From: JTS-RE9 sp964649195
GTDB taxonomy: Bacteria; Planctomycetota; Phycisphaerae; Phycisphaerales; Phycisphaeraceae
Reading direction: 5' to 3'
Length of the DNA: 25,920 nt
NCBI GenBank assembly: GCA_964649195.1
Contig: CAZYPK010000065.1
Span: 1-25,920 of the forward strand
Positions 8,141-14,581 of this stretch are shown piece after piece. The stretch's first letter is position 1. Each line of letters starts with the position of its first letter. The position numbers and the translations under genes were made by a program. The notes below the pieces were generated by a model that was not told where the DNA came from, searched no databases, and saw only the letters and a program-made list of their open reading frames with translations.

Positions 8141-8968
8141 TCACCGCCCCGGCAGCGGCGCGGCCGGCGATTTCGTATAAGGCGTCTCCCCGCGCAGCCG
8201 GCGTGAGATGTCCGCCAGGATGCGCTGGTCCCTGAAGCTGTTCAGGTGCGAAAACTCCAGCGGCGGGTTCCCGACCCACCAGGGCGTGACGCCCTGGGGC
8301 GCGGTGTTTTCCTCGCCGACGACCGCATCGCCCAGGCGGGCATAAGGCACCAGTTCGTAGCCGCAGTTCACGAGAGCGGCATCGAGTTTTTTCAGGTGGT
8401 CCGAATCCTCGCGCATGTCAGGCGCCAGCGAATCGAAGGTGGGAAGGACGGCCATCTTCGCGCCGCGATGCGGGGAGCTGACGGTGAACAGGCGGGCGAT
8501 CTTCAACCGCTTGGCGGGCCTGGCGGCATCATCGGATTCCGCTTCGCGGGGCATCGCGGCGAATCGGGCGACGATGCCGCCCATCGAGCCGCCGATGACA
8601 TCGACCTCGCGCGTCCAGTGCGGATCATCGGAAGGGAAGGCGGCTTCAACCTGGCGGATCAGATGATCGCGGCAGGCCTCGAAGCTGCCGCGCATGAAAA
8701 AGTGAACGGCCAGCACCTGCTCCTTTTCACCGGTGACGCGGGCGATGGTGGCGACGATCTTGGGCGTGCCGAGGCCGGGGTCCATGTAGCCGCCGAGCAC
8801 GAGCACCGGCCGGGCGGCGGGTTTGGGCGAGGCGGACATGGCGTCGATCTCGGCGCGGGCCTCATCGACCGCCAGCGGAAAAGAAGGATTGACCGGCCCC
8901 GTCGCGCAGCCGGCAAGTTGCAGGAGGATCATCGTGACGGCGGAAAGGTTCAGGTGTTTGAATCGCAC
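8141..8968 (-). CDS. Lipase-like alpha/beta-hydrolase lipoprotein
   Basis: This 275-aa protein begins with a lipoprotein signal peptide; the lipobox LAGC puts the lipidated Cys at residue 21. A lipase-type strand (PVLVLGGYMDPG) follows, then the nucleophile elbow GGSMGG (residues 126-131, Ser128), preceded by the hydrophobic strand EVDVI. Candidate histidines are in SSPHRG and EFSHLNSF near the C-terminus. The family is probably a PGAP1/triacylglycerol-lipase-like hydrolase; the substrate cannot be told. The protein is probably membrane-anchored and faces the periplasm. It is transcribed divergently from modA with a 94-nt spacer, and converges with the FmdB-like gene. Confidence 0.8.
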   Translation of the reverse strand: MRFKHLNLSAVTMILLQLAGCATGPVNPSFPLAVDEARAEIDAMSASPKPAARPVLVLGGYMDPGLGTPKIVATIARVTGEKEQVLAVHFFMRGSFEACRDHLIRQVEAAFPSDDPHWTREVDVIGGSMGGIVARFAAMPREAESDDAARPAKRLKIARLFTVSSPHRGAKMAVLPTFDSLAPDMREDSDHLKKLDAALVNCGYELVPYARLGDAVVGEENTAPQGVTPWWVGNPPLEFSHLNSFRDQRILADISRRLRGETPYTKSPAAPLPGR

Positions 8969-8994
8969 GATGGAATCCTATGCTTCGCGTGGCA

Positions 8995-9029
8995 TTGTAT
9001 GCTCCGCCGACCGCTTCTATCATGCGGTC
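8995..9029 (+). promoter_or_regulatory. Candidate modA promoter with palindrome over the -10
   Basis: TTGTAT (8995-9000), a 17-bp spacer and TATCAT (9018-9023) make a fair sigma70-type promoter, with a start near 9030 and a leader of about 33 nt. GACCGC (9009-9014) and GCGGTC (9024-9029) form inverted repeats bracketing the -10, which could be an operator or a cruciform. It lies in the divergent spacer between the lipase-like gene and modA. Confidence 0.35.
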
Positions 9030-9062
9030 ATGATTCTTCCGATCGACCATCCGAAGGTTCGC

Positions 9063-9935
9063 ATGAACCGCTTCGTCCTCTCTTCGCTTGTCTTCGCGCT
9101 GGCTTGTGTTGCCGGATTGGCGGGCTGCGATGGAAAGTCGCCGTCATCGCCGGCAAAGGATGTTTCTCCGAACACCCCGGACACCCCGGCTGGCAGTTCG
9201 TCAACGCCCGTGACGCTCACCCTCGCCGTTGCCGCGAGCATGAAGCCTGCGACGGATGAAATCATCGCCCGGTTCACACAGGCCCGGCCTCACATCAAAA
9301 CCCGCGCGACCTACGGCTCCTCCGGCAGCTTCTTCGCCCAGATTCAGAGCGGCGCCCCGTTCGATCTTTTCCTTTCCGCCGACACGGATTATCCCAGGCG
9401 GATCGTCGAGGCGAAGCTGGCCGGCGACGGTGATCTGTTCCCTTATGCCGTGGGACGGCTGGTGATCTGGGTACACAAGGATTCGCCGATCGATCTTGAA
9501 AAGCTGGGCCTGGCCGCGCTGCTCGAACCCTCTGTGCGCAAGATCGCCATTGCGAATCCGAAACTCGCCCCCTACGGCAGGGCGGCGGAGCAGGCGATCA
9601 CCTCGCAAGGCCTGATGGATCGGGTCAAATCGAAAATCGTGCTCGGCGAAAACATCGCCCAGACCGCGCAATATCTCGAAACCGGCGCGGCGGAGATCGG
9701 CCTCATCGCCCGGTCCCTCGCGGTGACGCCGGCGATGCAGGCCCAGGGGCGCACCTGGCCCGTGCCCGGCGACCTGCACGAGACGATCGCCCAGAGCGGC
9801 GTGATCCTCAATCGCACACAGCATCGCGAGGCGGCGGCGGCGTTCCGGGATTATCTTTTGAGCGCCGACGGCCAGGCGATTCTGGCGAAACATGGTTTCG
9901 CGCCGCCGTCGCCGGTCGCCACACCCTCACGATAA
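9063..9935 (+). CDS. modA: Molybdate ABC transporter substrate-binding lipoprotein ModA
   Basis: This is the periplasmic binding component of a molybdate/tungstate importer. It has 290 aa. The start at 9063 gives a signal peptide with lipobox LAGC (Cys22); the longer upstream frame runs through the divergent gene and is rejected. Family motifs are clear: LAVAASMKPATDEI, YGSSGSFFAQIQSGAPFDLFLSAD in two contiguous blocks, and GENIAQTAQY with GAAEIGLIA. The first SSGS serines are the usual oxyanion ligands. modB follows directly, with a REP-like hairpin in the 34-nt gap. No ModE-like operator was recognised. Confidence 0.93.
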   Translation: MNRFVLSSLVFALACVAGLAGCDGKSPSSPAKDVSPNTPDTPAGSSSTPVTLTLAVAASMKPATDEIIARFTQARPHIKTRATYGSSGSFFAQIQSGAPFDLFLSADTDYPRRIVEAKLAGDGDLFPYAVGRLVIWVHKDSPIDLEKLGLAALLEPSVRKIAIANPKLAPYGRAAEQAITSQGLMDRVKSKIVLGENIAQTAQYLETGAAEIGLIARSLAVTPAMQAQGRTWPVPGDLHETIAQSGVILNRTQHREAAAAFRDYLLSADGQAILAKHGFAPPSPVATPSR

Positions 9936-9936
9936 G

Positions 9937-9966
9937 GCCTTCGTTCGCCAAGGCGAACGGCTAAAT
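9937..9966 (-). repeat. REP-like palindrome, copy A (modA-modB spacer)
   Basis: This 30-bp element has the core CGTTCGCCAAGGCGAACG (9942-9959), an 8-bp stem with a 2-nt centre, flanked on one side by GGCTAAAT and on the other by GCCTT. It starts one base after the modA stop codon and ends three bases before the modB ATG. The modA-modB message would therefore carry this hairpin between cistrons. It is one of four copies in the window. Confidence 0.9.
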
Positions 9967-9969
9967 GGC

Positions 9970-10632
9970 ATGTCCTTCACCGCCATCTGGCTGACAATCC
10001 GACTGGCGGCGGCGACGGCGGCAATCCTGCTCGCCCTGGGCCTGCCGCTGGCGTGGTGGCTGGCGACGACGCGAAGGCGGTGGCGGTTCGTCATCGAAGC
10101 GCTGGTGGCGTTGCCGATCATCCTGCCTCCGACGGTCATCGGCTTCTATCTGCTCATCCTTCTGAGCCCGCGCGGCCACGTCGGCGCCATCCTCGAAGAC
10201 CTGGGCCTGACACCGCTGCCGTTTTCCTTCACCGGCATCCTCATCGGCTCCATCCTCTTCAACCTGCCCTTCGCCGTCGCTCCGTTCAAGTCCGCCTTCG
10301 CAGGCATCGATCGTTCGCTCATCGAAGCGGCGCGCGGCCTGGGCGCACGGTCGCCACGCATCGCCCTGCGAATCATTCTGCCCCTGGCCTGGCCTGGCAT
10401 CCTCACCGGCATCGTGCTCAGCTTCGCCCACACCATCGGCGAGTTCGGCGTCGTCCTCATGCTCGGCGGCAACATCCCCGGCGTCACCCAGACCCTCTCC
10501 ATCGTCATCTACGATGATGTGCAGGCCCTCAACTATTCAGCCGCCCATCAGACCTCGCTCATGCTGCTGATCTTTTCCTTCCTCACCCTCTGCGGCCTGT
10601 ATGCGACGCAGCGGCGGGTGTTGCCGATTTGA
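9970..10632 (+). CDS. modB: Molybdate ABC transporter permease ModB
   Basis: ModB is the inner-membrane channel subunit of the molybdate importer. The 220-aa length is typical. About five membrane spans are visible, starting with TAIWLTIRLAAATAAILLAL and followed by ALVALPIILPPTVIGFYLLI, where 'LPPTVIGFYLL' is a ModB signature. The EAA loop that docks the ATPase is at residues 119-125 (EAARGLG). I use the ATG at 9970; the earlier in-frame part lies in modA and the hairpin. There is no clear Shine-Dalgarno, so translation may depend on coupling to modA. The expected ATPase gene modC is not downstream. Confidence 0.93.
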   Translation: MSFTAIWLTIRLAAATAAILLALGLPLAWWLATTRRRWRFVIEALVALPIILPPTVIGFYLLILLSPRGHVGAILEDLGLTPLPFSFTGILIGSILFNLPFAVAPFKSAFAGIDRSLIEAARGLGARSPRIALRIILPLAWPGILTGIVLSFAHTIGEFGVVLMLGGNIPGVTQTLSIVIYDDVQALNYSAAHQTSLMLLIFSFLTLCGLYATQRRVLPI

Positions 10633-10766
10633 GGGGGAAGGCACGGAGGCACGAAGGGGCGGAGGAACGGAGGGGAAAGGAATGTTTCGAGCATCTGCGA
10701 ATCGAATCACGTCCAAGCCGCTTGCGGCTTCGCGATCCCCTGGTTGACGGCGACCGGCGGCGATCA
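10633..10766. repeat. Octamer array and partial MITE-like element
   Basis: Just after modB, at about 10638-10682, runs an 8-nt periodic stretch (AGGCACGG, AGGCACGA, AGGGGCGG, AGGAACGG), the same octamer family seen at 15761, 18091 and 19748. At 10709-10750 there is a reverse-oriented fragment of the MITE-like element described at 11923, including its inner hairpin AAGCCGCTTGCGGCTT. No gene is visible here. Confidence 0.65.
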
Positions 10767-10795
10767 TTGACCTGCCTGCACCCCACTTCTAAGAT
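10767..10795 (+). promoter_or_regulatory. Candidate sigma70 promoter of the antitoxin-like gene
   Basis: TTGACC (10767-10772), a 17-bp spacer and TAAGAT (10790-10795) match the sigma70 consensus well. The expected start is about 10802, the A of the ATG, so the transcript may be leaderless. Confidence 0.45.
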
Positions 10796-10801
10796 GCAGG
10801 C

Positions 10802-11038
10802 ATGCAGTACACGATCCGCAACATCCCGCGAAAGATCGACAAGGCGCTGCGCGCCAAGGCCAAGGCGGAGGGCAAGAGCCTCAACGCCGCCGCGCTGGAC
10901 GCGCTGGAGGCGGCGCTGGGCGTCGCCGGCCGGCCAGTCAAGCGGCGCGATCTCTCCTTCCTCGCCGGTTCATGGGTGGAGGACCCGGCATTTGACGAAG
11001 CGATCCGCGAGCAGCGCCGCATCGATCCGGAGATGTGA
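10802..11038 (+). CDS. Orphan VapB-type antitoxin-like protein
   Basis: This small protein of 78 aa has a ribbon-helix-helix-like N-terminus: strand MQYTIRNIP, then two helices (RKIDKALRAKAKAEG and SLNAAALDALEAALG). The C-terminus (DLSFLAGSWVEDPAFDEAIREQRRIDPEM) resembles the toxin-binding tails of VapB antitoxins, which commonly end with a Trp after 'ID.E.'. Here the reading frame stops with TGA exactly where TGG would encode that Trp. No PIN-domain toxin follows; the next gene is on the opposite strand. It is best read as a solitary antitoxin or the remnant of a toxin-antitoxin pair that now acts only as a DNA-binding protein. Confidence 0.75.
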   Translation: MQYTIRNIPRKIDKALRAKAKAEGKSLNAAALDALEAALGVAGRPVKRRDLSFLAGSWVEDPAFDEAIREQRRIDPEM

Positions 11039-11077
11039 ACTCCCGGTCACCTTCGGGGCGAATACGCCCCGGCTCGC

Positions 11078-11824
11078 TTACTTGCCGACCTCCATCAGCC
11101 CCATTCCCTCCGCGATCACTTCCGCAAGGCTTTTGAATTGTATTTCCACACCCTCGCGGCGGCAGGAGCCGGAGATGTTCATCGTGCAGCCGGCGTCGTT
11201 GCTGATGATGGTCGGGCAGTGGGTTTCCTTGATGCAATCGACCTTGTCGCGGACCATCGAGCCGGAGATTTGCGGATACTTCATGGCGAACGTGCCGCCG
11301 AAGCCGCAGCATTGCTCGGCTTTGCGGAGCGGGACGTATTCCAGGCCGTCGATCTGTTTCATGACCTGCACCGCCTCATCGGTGACGCCGATGCCGCGCA
11401 GATGGCAGGAGTAGTGATAGGTCACCTTGCCATCCCATTTCACGTTGTATTTTGCGAGATCGACCTTCATCACCTTGACGAGAAACTCGATGAACTCGTA
11501 GGTCTTGTCCACGAGCTTCCGCCCGTCGTGTTCGTAGGCGTGATCGCCTTCGAGCAGCTCCGGGTAATAGTCGCGGATCATCGCGGCACAGGAGCCTGAA
11601 GGCGTGACGACGTAATCGCTGCGCTCGAAGACCTTGATCATGCGCCGGGCCAGGTCGCGGGTGTCATCGTGGAAGCCGTTGTTGAACATGGGCTGGCCGC
11701 AGCAGGTCTGGGCCTGGGGGAAATCGACGGTGCATCCGAGGGCTTCGAGGACCTTGACGATGGCGATGCCGGTGCGCGGGTAGAAGGTGTCGGTCAGGCA
11801 GGTGATGAAGAGCGAGACGTTCAT
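11078..11824 (-). CDS. LutA/YkgE-like (Fe-S)-binding oxidoreductase subunit
   Basis: This 248-aa protein has two cysteine-rich CCG domains: C9/C31?-C41-C42-G with C79, and C140-C172-C173-G with C213 (motifs TCCGQPMFNNG and QCCGFGGTFAMK). That layout is typical of the LutA, YkgE and GlcF-C-terminal family, whose CCG domains bind Fe-S clusters or the HdrB-type cofactor. In Bacillus, LutA works with LutB and LutC in L-lactate oxidation. Neither partner is adjacent here: one flank is the antitoxin-like gene, the other a repeat-filled spacer. The gene may be solitary or act with partners encoded elsewhere. A lactate role is inference from the family only. Confidence 0.88.
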   Translation of the reverse strand: MNVSLFITCLTDTFYPRTGIAIVKVLEALGCTVDFPQAQTCCGQPMFNNGFHDDTRDLARRMIKVFERSDYVVTPSGSCAAMIRDYYPELLEGDHAYEHDGRKLVDKTYEFIEFLVKVMKVDLAKYNVKWDGKVTYHYSCHLRGIGVTDEAVQVMKQIDGLEYVPLRKAEQCCGFGGTFAMKYPQISGSMVRDKVDCIKETHCPTIISNDAGCTMNISGSCRREGVEIQFKSLAEVIAEGMGLMEVGK

Positions 11825-11922
11825 GCAAGTGAGTTTAGCCGGGAACGGGTGCGGGCGACAGGGTTCGTACAGGGCCCCGGACGATCGGGTGTGCCTGCGA
11901 AAGCGTCGTTCCGGCAGGATGA

Positions 11923-12011
11923 AGGGATTTCTGAATAACCCCCGATGTACCGTGAATCAGGGGATTGCGAAGCCGCAAGCGGCTTGGGTGTGAGGTTATT
12001 CAGAAATCCCT
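11923..12011. mobile_element. MITE-like element, full copy 1
   Basis: This is an 89-bp element with perfect 18-bp terminal inverted repeats (AGGGATTTCTGAATAACC at 11923-11940 and its complement at 11994-12011). Inside is a second hairpin AAGCCGCAAGCGGCTT (7-bp stem). The left inner part reads CCCGATGTACCGTGAATCAG. It has no ORF. It sits between two minus-strand genes and ends four bases before the stop codon of the coiled-coil gene, so its RNA fold would lie in that gene's 3' untranslated region. Other copies are at 18241-18313 (nearly full) and 23386-23448 (right end missing), with fragments at 10709-10750 and 13217-13243. Confidence 0.75.
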
Positions 12012-12015
12012 GAAA

Positions 12016-13104
12016 TCAGTTCCCGGTTTTTTCGGCGGTGGCGGTGGGTTCCTTGCCGCGCTTGAGGGCGTCGATTTCGGTCTTCATCGCGCTCAACTGC
12101 TTTTTCAGGTCATCGATCAGCGCGGCGGCGCCGGCGTGGTCGGCGGTGAGCGATTCGATTTTTGTCCGAGCTTCATCGCGTTGACCGGTCAGGGCCGCCA
12201 GCTTCGCGTTCTGGTCGGCGATCTGCCTGTCGCCGGCGGCGAGCCTGGCGCCGAGCGCATCGGCGTTCTGCCGGGCCTCTTTCACCTGCGCTTCCAGAGC
12301 GGCCAGGCGCTCCTTCTGTTCATCGATGGTTTTCTGAAGCGCATCGGCCAGCGCCTTGGCGGTTTCGATCTGCTTGTCGGCCAGTTGTTTGGTGAGCAGG
12401 TGCTGGGCGGCAAAGGCGTCGGCCTGCGACCTGGTGAGGTTGGCGCGCTCGATGGTCGCAGCCAGGTTGGCGTTCGCCTCGGCCAACTCCTGTGATCGCA
12501 GCAGCACCTCGGCCTGGAGAGCGTCGGCCTTCTTCGTGGACTTCTCCGCAAGCTGTTCGACATCCTTCAGTTTGTTCTGCGTGGCATCGAGCCGGCCCTG
12601 GGCATCGGTGACCGAGCGCGTCGAAATCCACAGGCCGATGCCACTGATGACGATGAGGAAGGCGACGAGCGACCAACTGAGCATGCCGACTTTGCGGGCC
12701 CGCGCCAGGTCCTGATTGGAGGTCTCGGCCAATCGCTGCCACGCCGCCACCATGCCGCCGGCCAGTTGCAGTTCGCGCTTGGAGACCAGTTCCAGATCGG
12801 TGGTGGCGGCCTGCGCATGAACACGCTCGGCTTGCTCCTGACCATCACCCTCCGGTTTGCTCTGGTCCTGATGCTCCGGCTGATATGCCTTGGACCGTTC
12901 CCGCTCTCCCCGCTCTTTCTGCTCCTCCCGCTCTTGCGGCTCTTGCGGCTCCCCCGGTTCATCAAGCAGTTCGATGAGCACCTGAATCTTGCCCTGCCAG
13001 GTGCGCGACGGAGCCCGCCCGTCGTCGATCCACATCTGTAGCGTGTGGGTATCGACTCCCAGCGTCCGTGCTGCCGCGTCGCGATCCTGCCATTGAAAGC
13101 TCAT
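12016..13104 (-). CDS. Membrane-anchored coiled-coil protein with N-terminal HTH-like segment
   Basis: This 362-aa protein has a clear three-part layout. Residues 1-48 (QDRDAAARTLGVDTHTLQMW, then IDDGRAPSRTWQGKI) look like a MerR/excisionase-type helix-turn-helix. Residues 50-105 are a charged, low-complexity linker rich in Glu, Gln, Arg and Lys. A single membrane span follows at about 140-161 (GMLSWSLVAFLIVISGIGLWI), and residues 165-350 form a long Ala/Glu/Lys/Gln-rich coiled coil. The HTH would be cytoplasmic and the coiled coil would sit on the other side of the membrane. Such a layout could tether DNA or sense envelope state, but I do not recognise a named family. The start at 13104 keeps the HTH intact. 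Confidence 0.75.
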   Translation of the reverse strand: MSFQWQDRDAAARTLGVDTHTLQMWIDDGRAPSRTWQGKIQVLIELLDEPGEPQEPQEREEQKERGERERSKAYQPEHQDQSKPEGDGQEQAERVHAQAATTDLELVSKRELQLAGGMVAAWQRLAETSNQDLARARKVGMLSWSLVAFLIVISGIGLWISTRSVTDAQGRLDATQNKLKDVEQLAEKSTKKADALQAEVLLRSQELAEANANLAATIERANLTRSQADAFAAQHLLTKQLADKQIETAKALADALQKTIDEQKERLAALEAQVKEARQNADALGARLAAGDRQIADQNAKLAALTGQRDEARTKIESLTADHAGAAALIDDLKKQLSAMKTEIDALKRGKEPTATAEKTGN

Positions 13105-13216
13105 GACAACTCAAGGGTAATCGCGGGACGGGGCCTGTCAATAGCAAAAGCGGGAAAGGAGACGGGGAATCGTAGCCGCAGCGTCCTCGCTGCGCGTCGG
13201 CGGGACGGGGATGGGG

Positions 13217-13243
13217 AATCAGAGCGAAGCCGCAAGCGGCTTT
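13217..13243. repeat. Fragment of the MITE-like element (inner hairpin)
   Basis: GAATCAG followed by AGCGAAGCCGCAAGCGGCTT matches the inner part of the element at 11923-12011; the ends are missing. A short 7-nt array (CTGTCTC, CTGTCTC, CTGTTAA) follows at about 13254-13272. Confidence 0.55.
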
Positions 13244-13269
13244 CTGTTCCCTGTCTCCTGTCTCCTGTT

Positions 13270-13299
13270 AAAAAAGCCCACGCACTCGAAGTGCGTGGG
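13270..13299 (-). terminator. Intrinsic-terminator-like hairpin reading on the minus strand
   Basis: CCCACGCAC (13277-13285) pairs with GTGCGTGGG (13291-13299), a perfect 9-bp GC-rich stem with a 5-nt loop. AAAAAA at 13270-13275 becomes a U-run on the minus strand, so this is a textbook terminator in that direction. No minus-strand gene lies immediately upstream of it; it may stop antisense transcription coming out of the methyltransferase gene. Confidence 0.5.
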
Positions 13300-13317
13300 T
13301 TCGCTACAATCGCCCGC

Positions 13318-14370
13318 ATGTCCAATTCCTCCAATGAGCTGCCTGTGGGTCGCGTTGCGGTGGGTAACTGCATCGACCTGATGCGAAGCTGGCCCGCCGG
13401 TTCGGTCGATCTGATTTTCGCCGATCCGCCTTACAACATCGGGTACAAGTACGACCAGTACGAAGACAAGCGGGACGATGACGAATACATCGACTGGACG
13501 CAGCAGTGGATCACCGCCTGTGCCGACCTGCTCAAGCCGACGGGTTCGTTTTACATTCTCATCGGCGACGAATATGCCGCCGAGACGCGGCTGCATCTGA
13601 AGCGATTGGAGCGCGAGAAGAAGCTCGCCTTCCGCAACTGGATCATCTGGCACTACACCTTCGGCCAGAATTGCCGGACCAAGTTCAACCGCAGCCACGC
13701 CCATCTCTTCTACTGCGTCGGCTCGGCGGCGCTCACGGAGAAGCGCAAGCCCGGCACCGGCACAGGCAGGATCGATCTCGCCAAACTCCCCTACCGCTTC
13801 AACCGCGACGCCATTGCCGTCAAGTCGGCACGCCAGACCACCTACGCCGACGACCGCGCCAACCCCACCGGCAAGCTGCCCGATGACACATGGTACCTCC
13901 GCCCGCAGGAAGCCATCGAAGATGCACCGCCGGCCGACGGCCAGCCGATGATGTTCGATGCCGATGGCGACACCTGGTACCTCGCCCGGCTGGCGGGCAC
14001 CTTCAAGGAGCGCGTGGCCTGGCATCCGTGCCAGTTGCCCGAAGCGTTGCTCGAACGCATCATCAGGCTCTCCTCCAACGAAGGCGACATCGTTTTCGAC
14101 CCCTTCACCGGCAGCGGAACCACCCTGGCCGTGGCGGCCCGGCTCAAGCGGCAATGGACCGGCGCCGAGCTGAGCGGCGACTATGCCGGCAAAGCCACCG
14201 ACCGCATCAAACACTCCGAAACCACCGGCGAAACCCTGCGGCTGTCCGATGTCGAAAAAGGCATCGACCGCACCATCACCAAAAAACGCCCCGAACCCAA
14301 GAGATCCCGCATCGCCCGGGAAAGCGCCCTGTTCGGCAGCGCGGAAGTGGAAGCGCCCAACCCAAAATGA
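13318..14370 (+). CDS. Site-specific DNA methyltransferase (beta-class N4/N6)
   Basis: This 350-aa enzyme transfers a methyl group from S-adenosylmethionine to an amino group of adenine or cytosine. The catalytic motif DPPY is at residues 36-39 (LIFADPPYNIGY), and the AdoMet motif comes later, at 261-269 (DPFTGSGTT, then LKRQWTGAE). That order (catalytic motif first) defines the beta class, and the middle 100-230 region is the likely target-recognition part. The C-terminus is basic (KKRPEPKRSRIARE). The start at 13318 fits the domain boundary; there is no clear Shine-Dalgarno and the longer upstream frame covers repeats. No restriction endonuclease is adjacent, so it is probably a solitary regulatory methyltransferase. 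Its target site cannot be read from sequence. Confidence 0.92.
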   Translation: MSNSSNELPVGRVAVGNCIDLMRSWPAGSVDLIFADPPYNIGYKYDQYEDKRDDDEYIDWTQQWITACADLLKPTGSFYILIGDEYAAETRLHLKRLEREKKLAFRNWIIWHYTFGQNCRTKFNRSHAHLFYCVGSAALTEKRKPGTGTGRIDLAKLPYRFNRDAIAVKSARQTTYADDRANPTGKLPDDTWYLRPQEAIEDAPPADGQPMMFDADGDTWYLARLAGTFKERVAWHPCQLPEALLERIIRLSSNEGDIVFDPFTGSGTTLAVAARLKRQWTGAELSGDYAGKATDRIKHSETTGETLRLSDVEKGIDRTITKKRPEPKRSRIARESALFGSAEVEAPNPK

Positions 14371-14377
14371 TCCGACC

Positions 14378-14407
14378 ATTTAGCCGTTCGCCTTGGCGAA
14401 CGAAGGC
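14378..14407 (+). repeat. REP-like palindrome, copy B
   Basis: This 30-bp copy is identical to the reverse complement of the element at 9937-9966 over its whole length. The core CGTTCGCCTTGGCGAACG is at 14385-14402, with ATTTAGC on the left and AAGGC on the right. It starts seven bases after the methyltransferase stop codon. Confidence 0.9.
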
Positions 14408-14447
14408 GTCCAATGTGCATGCAATGGAATAATTCCACCGCATCAAT

Positions 14448-14496
14448 GGATCACCAGTGATCCGCCCGCACCGGCCTGATCGTGCATACGATCAGG
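14448..14496. promoter_or_regulatory. Two adjacent short palindromes upstream of the SCO1-like gene
   Basis: GGATCAC-CA-GTGATCC (14448-14463) and CCTGATCG-TGCATA-CGATCAGG (14475-14496) are two perfect hairpins, 11 nt apart, sharing GATC cores. They lie about 90 nt before the SCO1-like ATG. They could be operator sites or, in RNA, a double stem-loop; no U-run follows. Confidence 0.4.
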
Positions 14497-14581
14497 AGTT
14501 GGCGTTGAACGTGACCATTGTGAAAAACGTGAACTGAACAAAGCAAACAAAGAGTTCCCGCCCCCCGTGGAGATTTCAAGC

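Noticed and set aside
11923..12011. Insertion sequence
   Set aside because: Despite terminal inverted repeats, the unit is under 90 bp with no transposase, so it is called MITE-like only.
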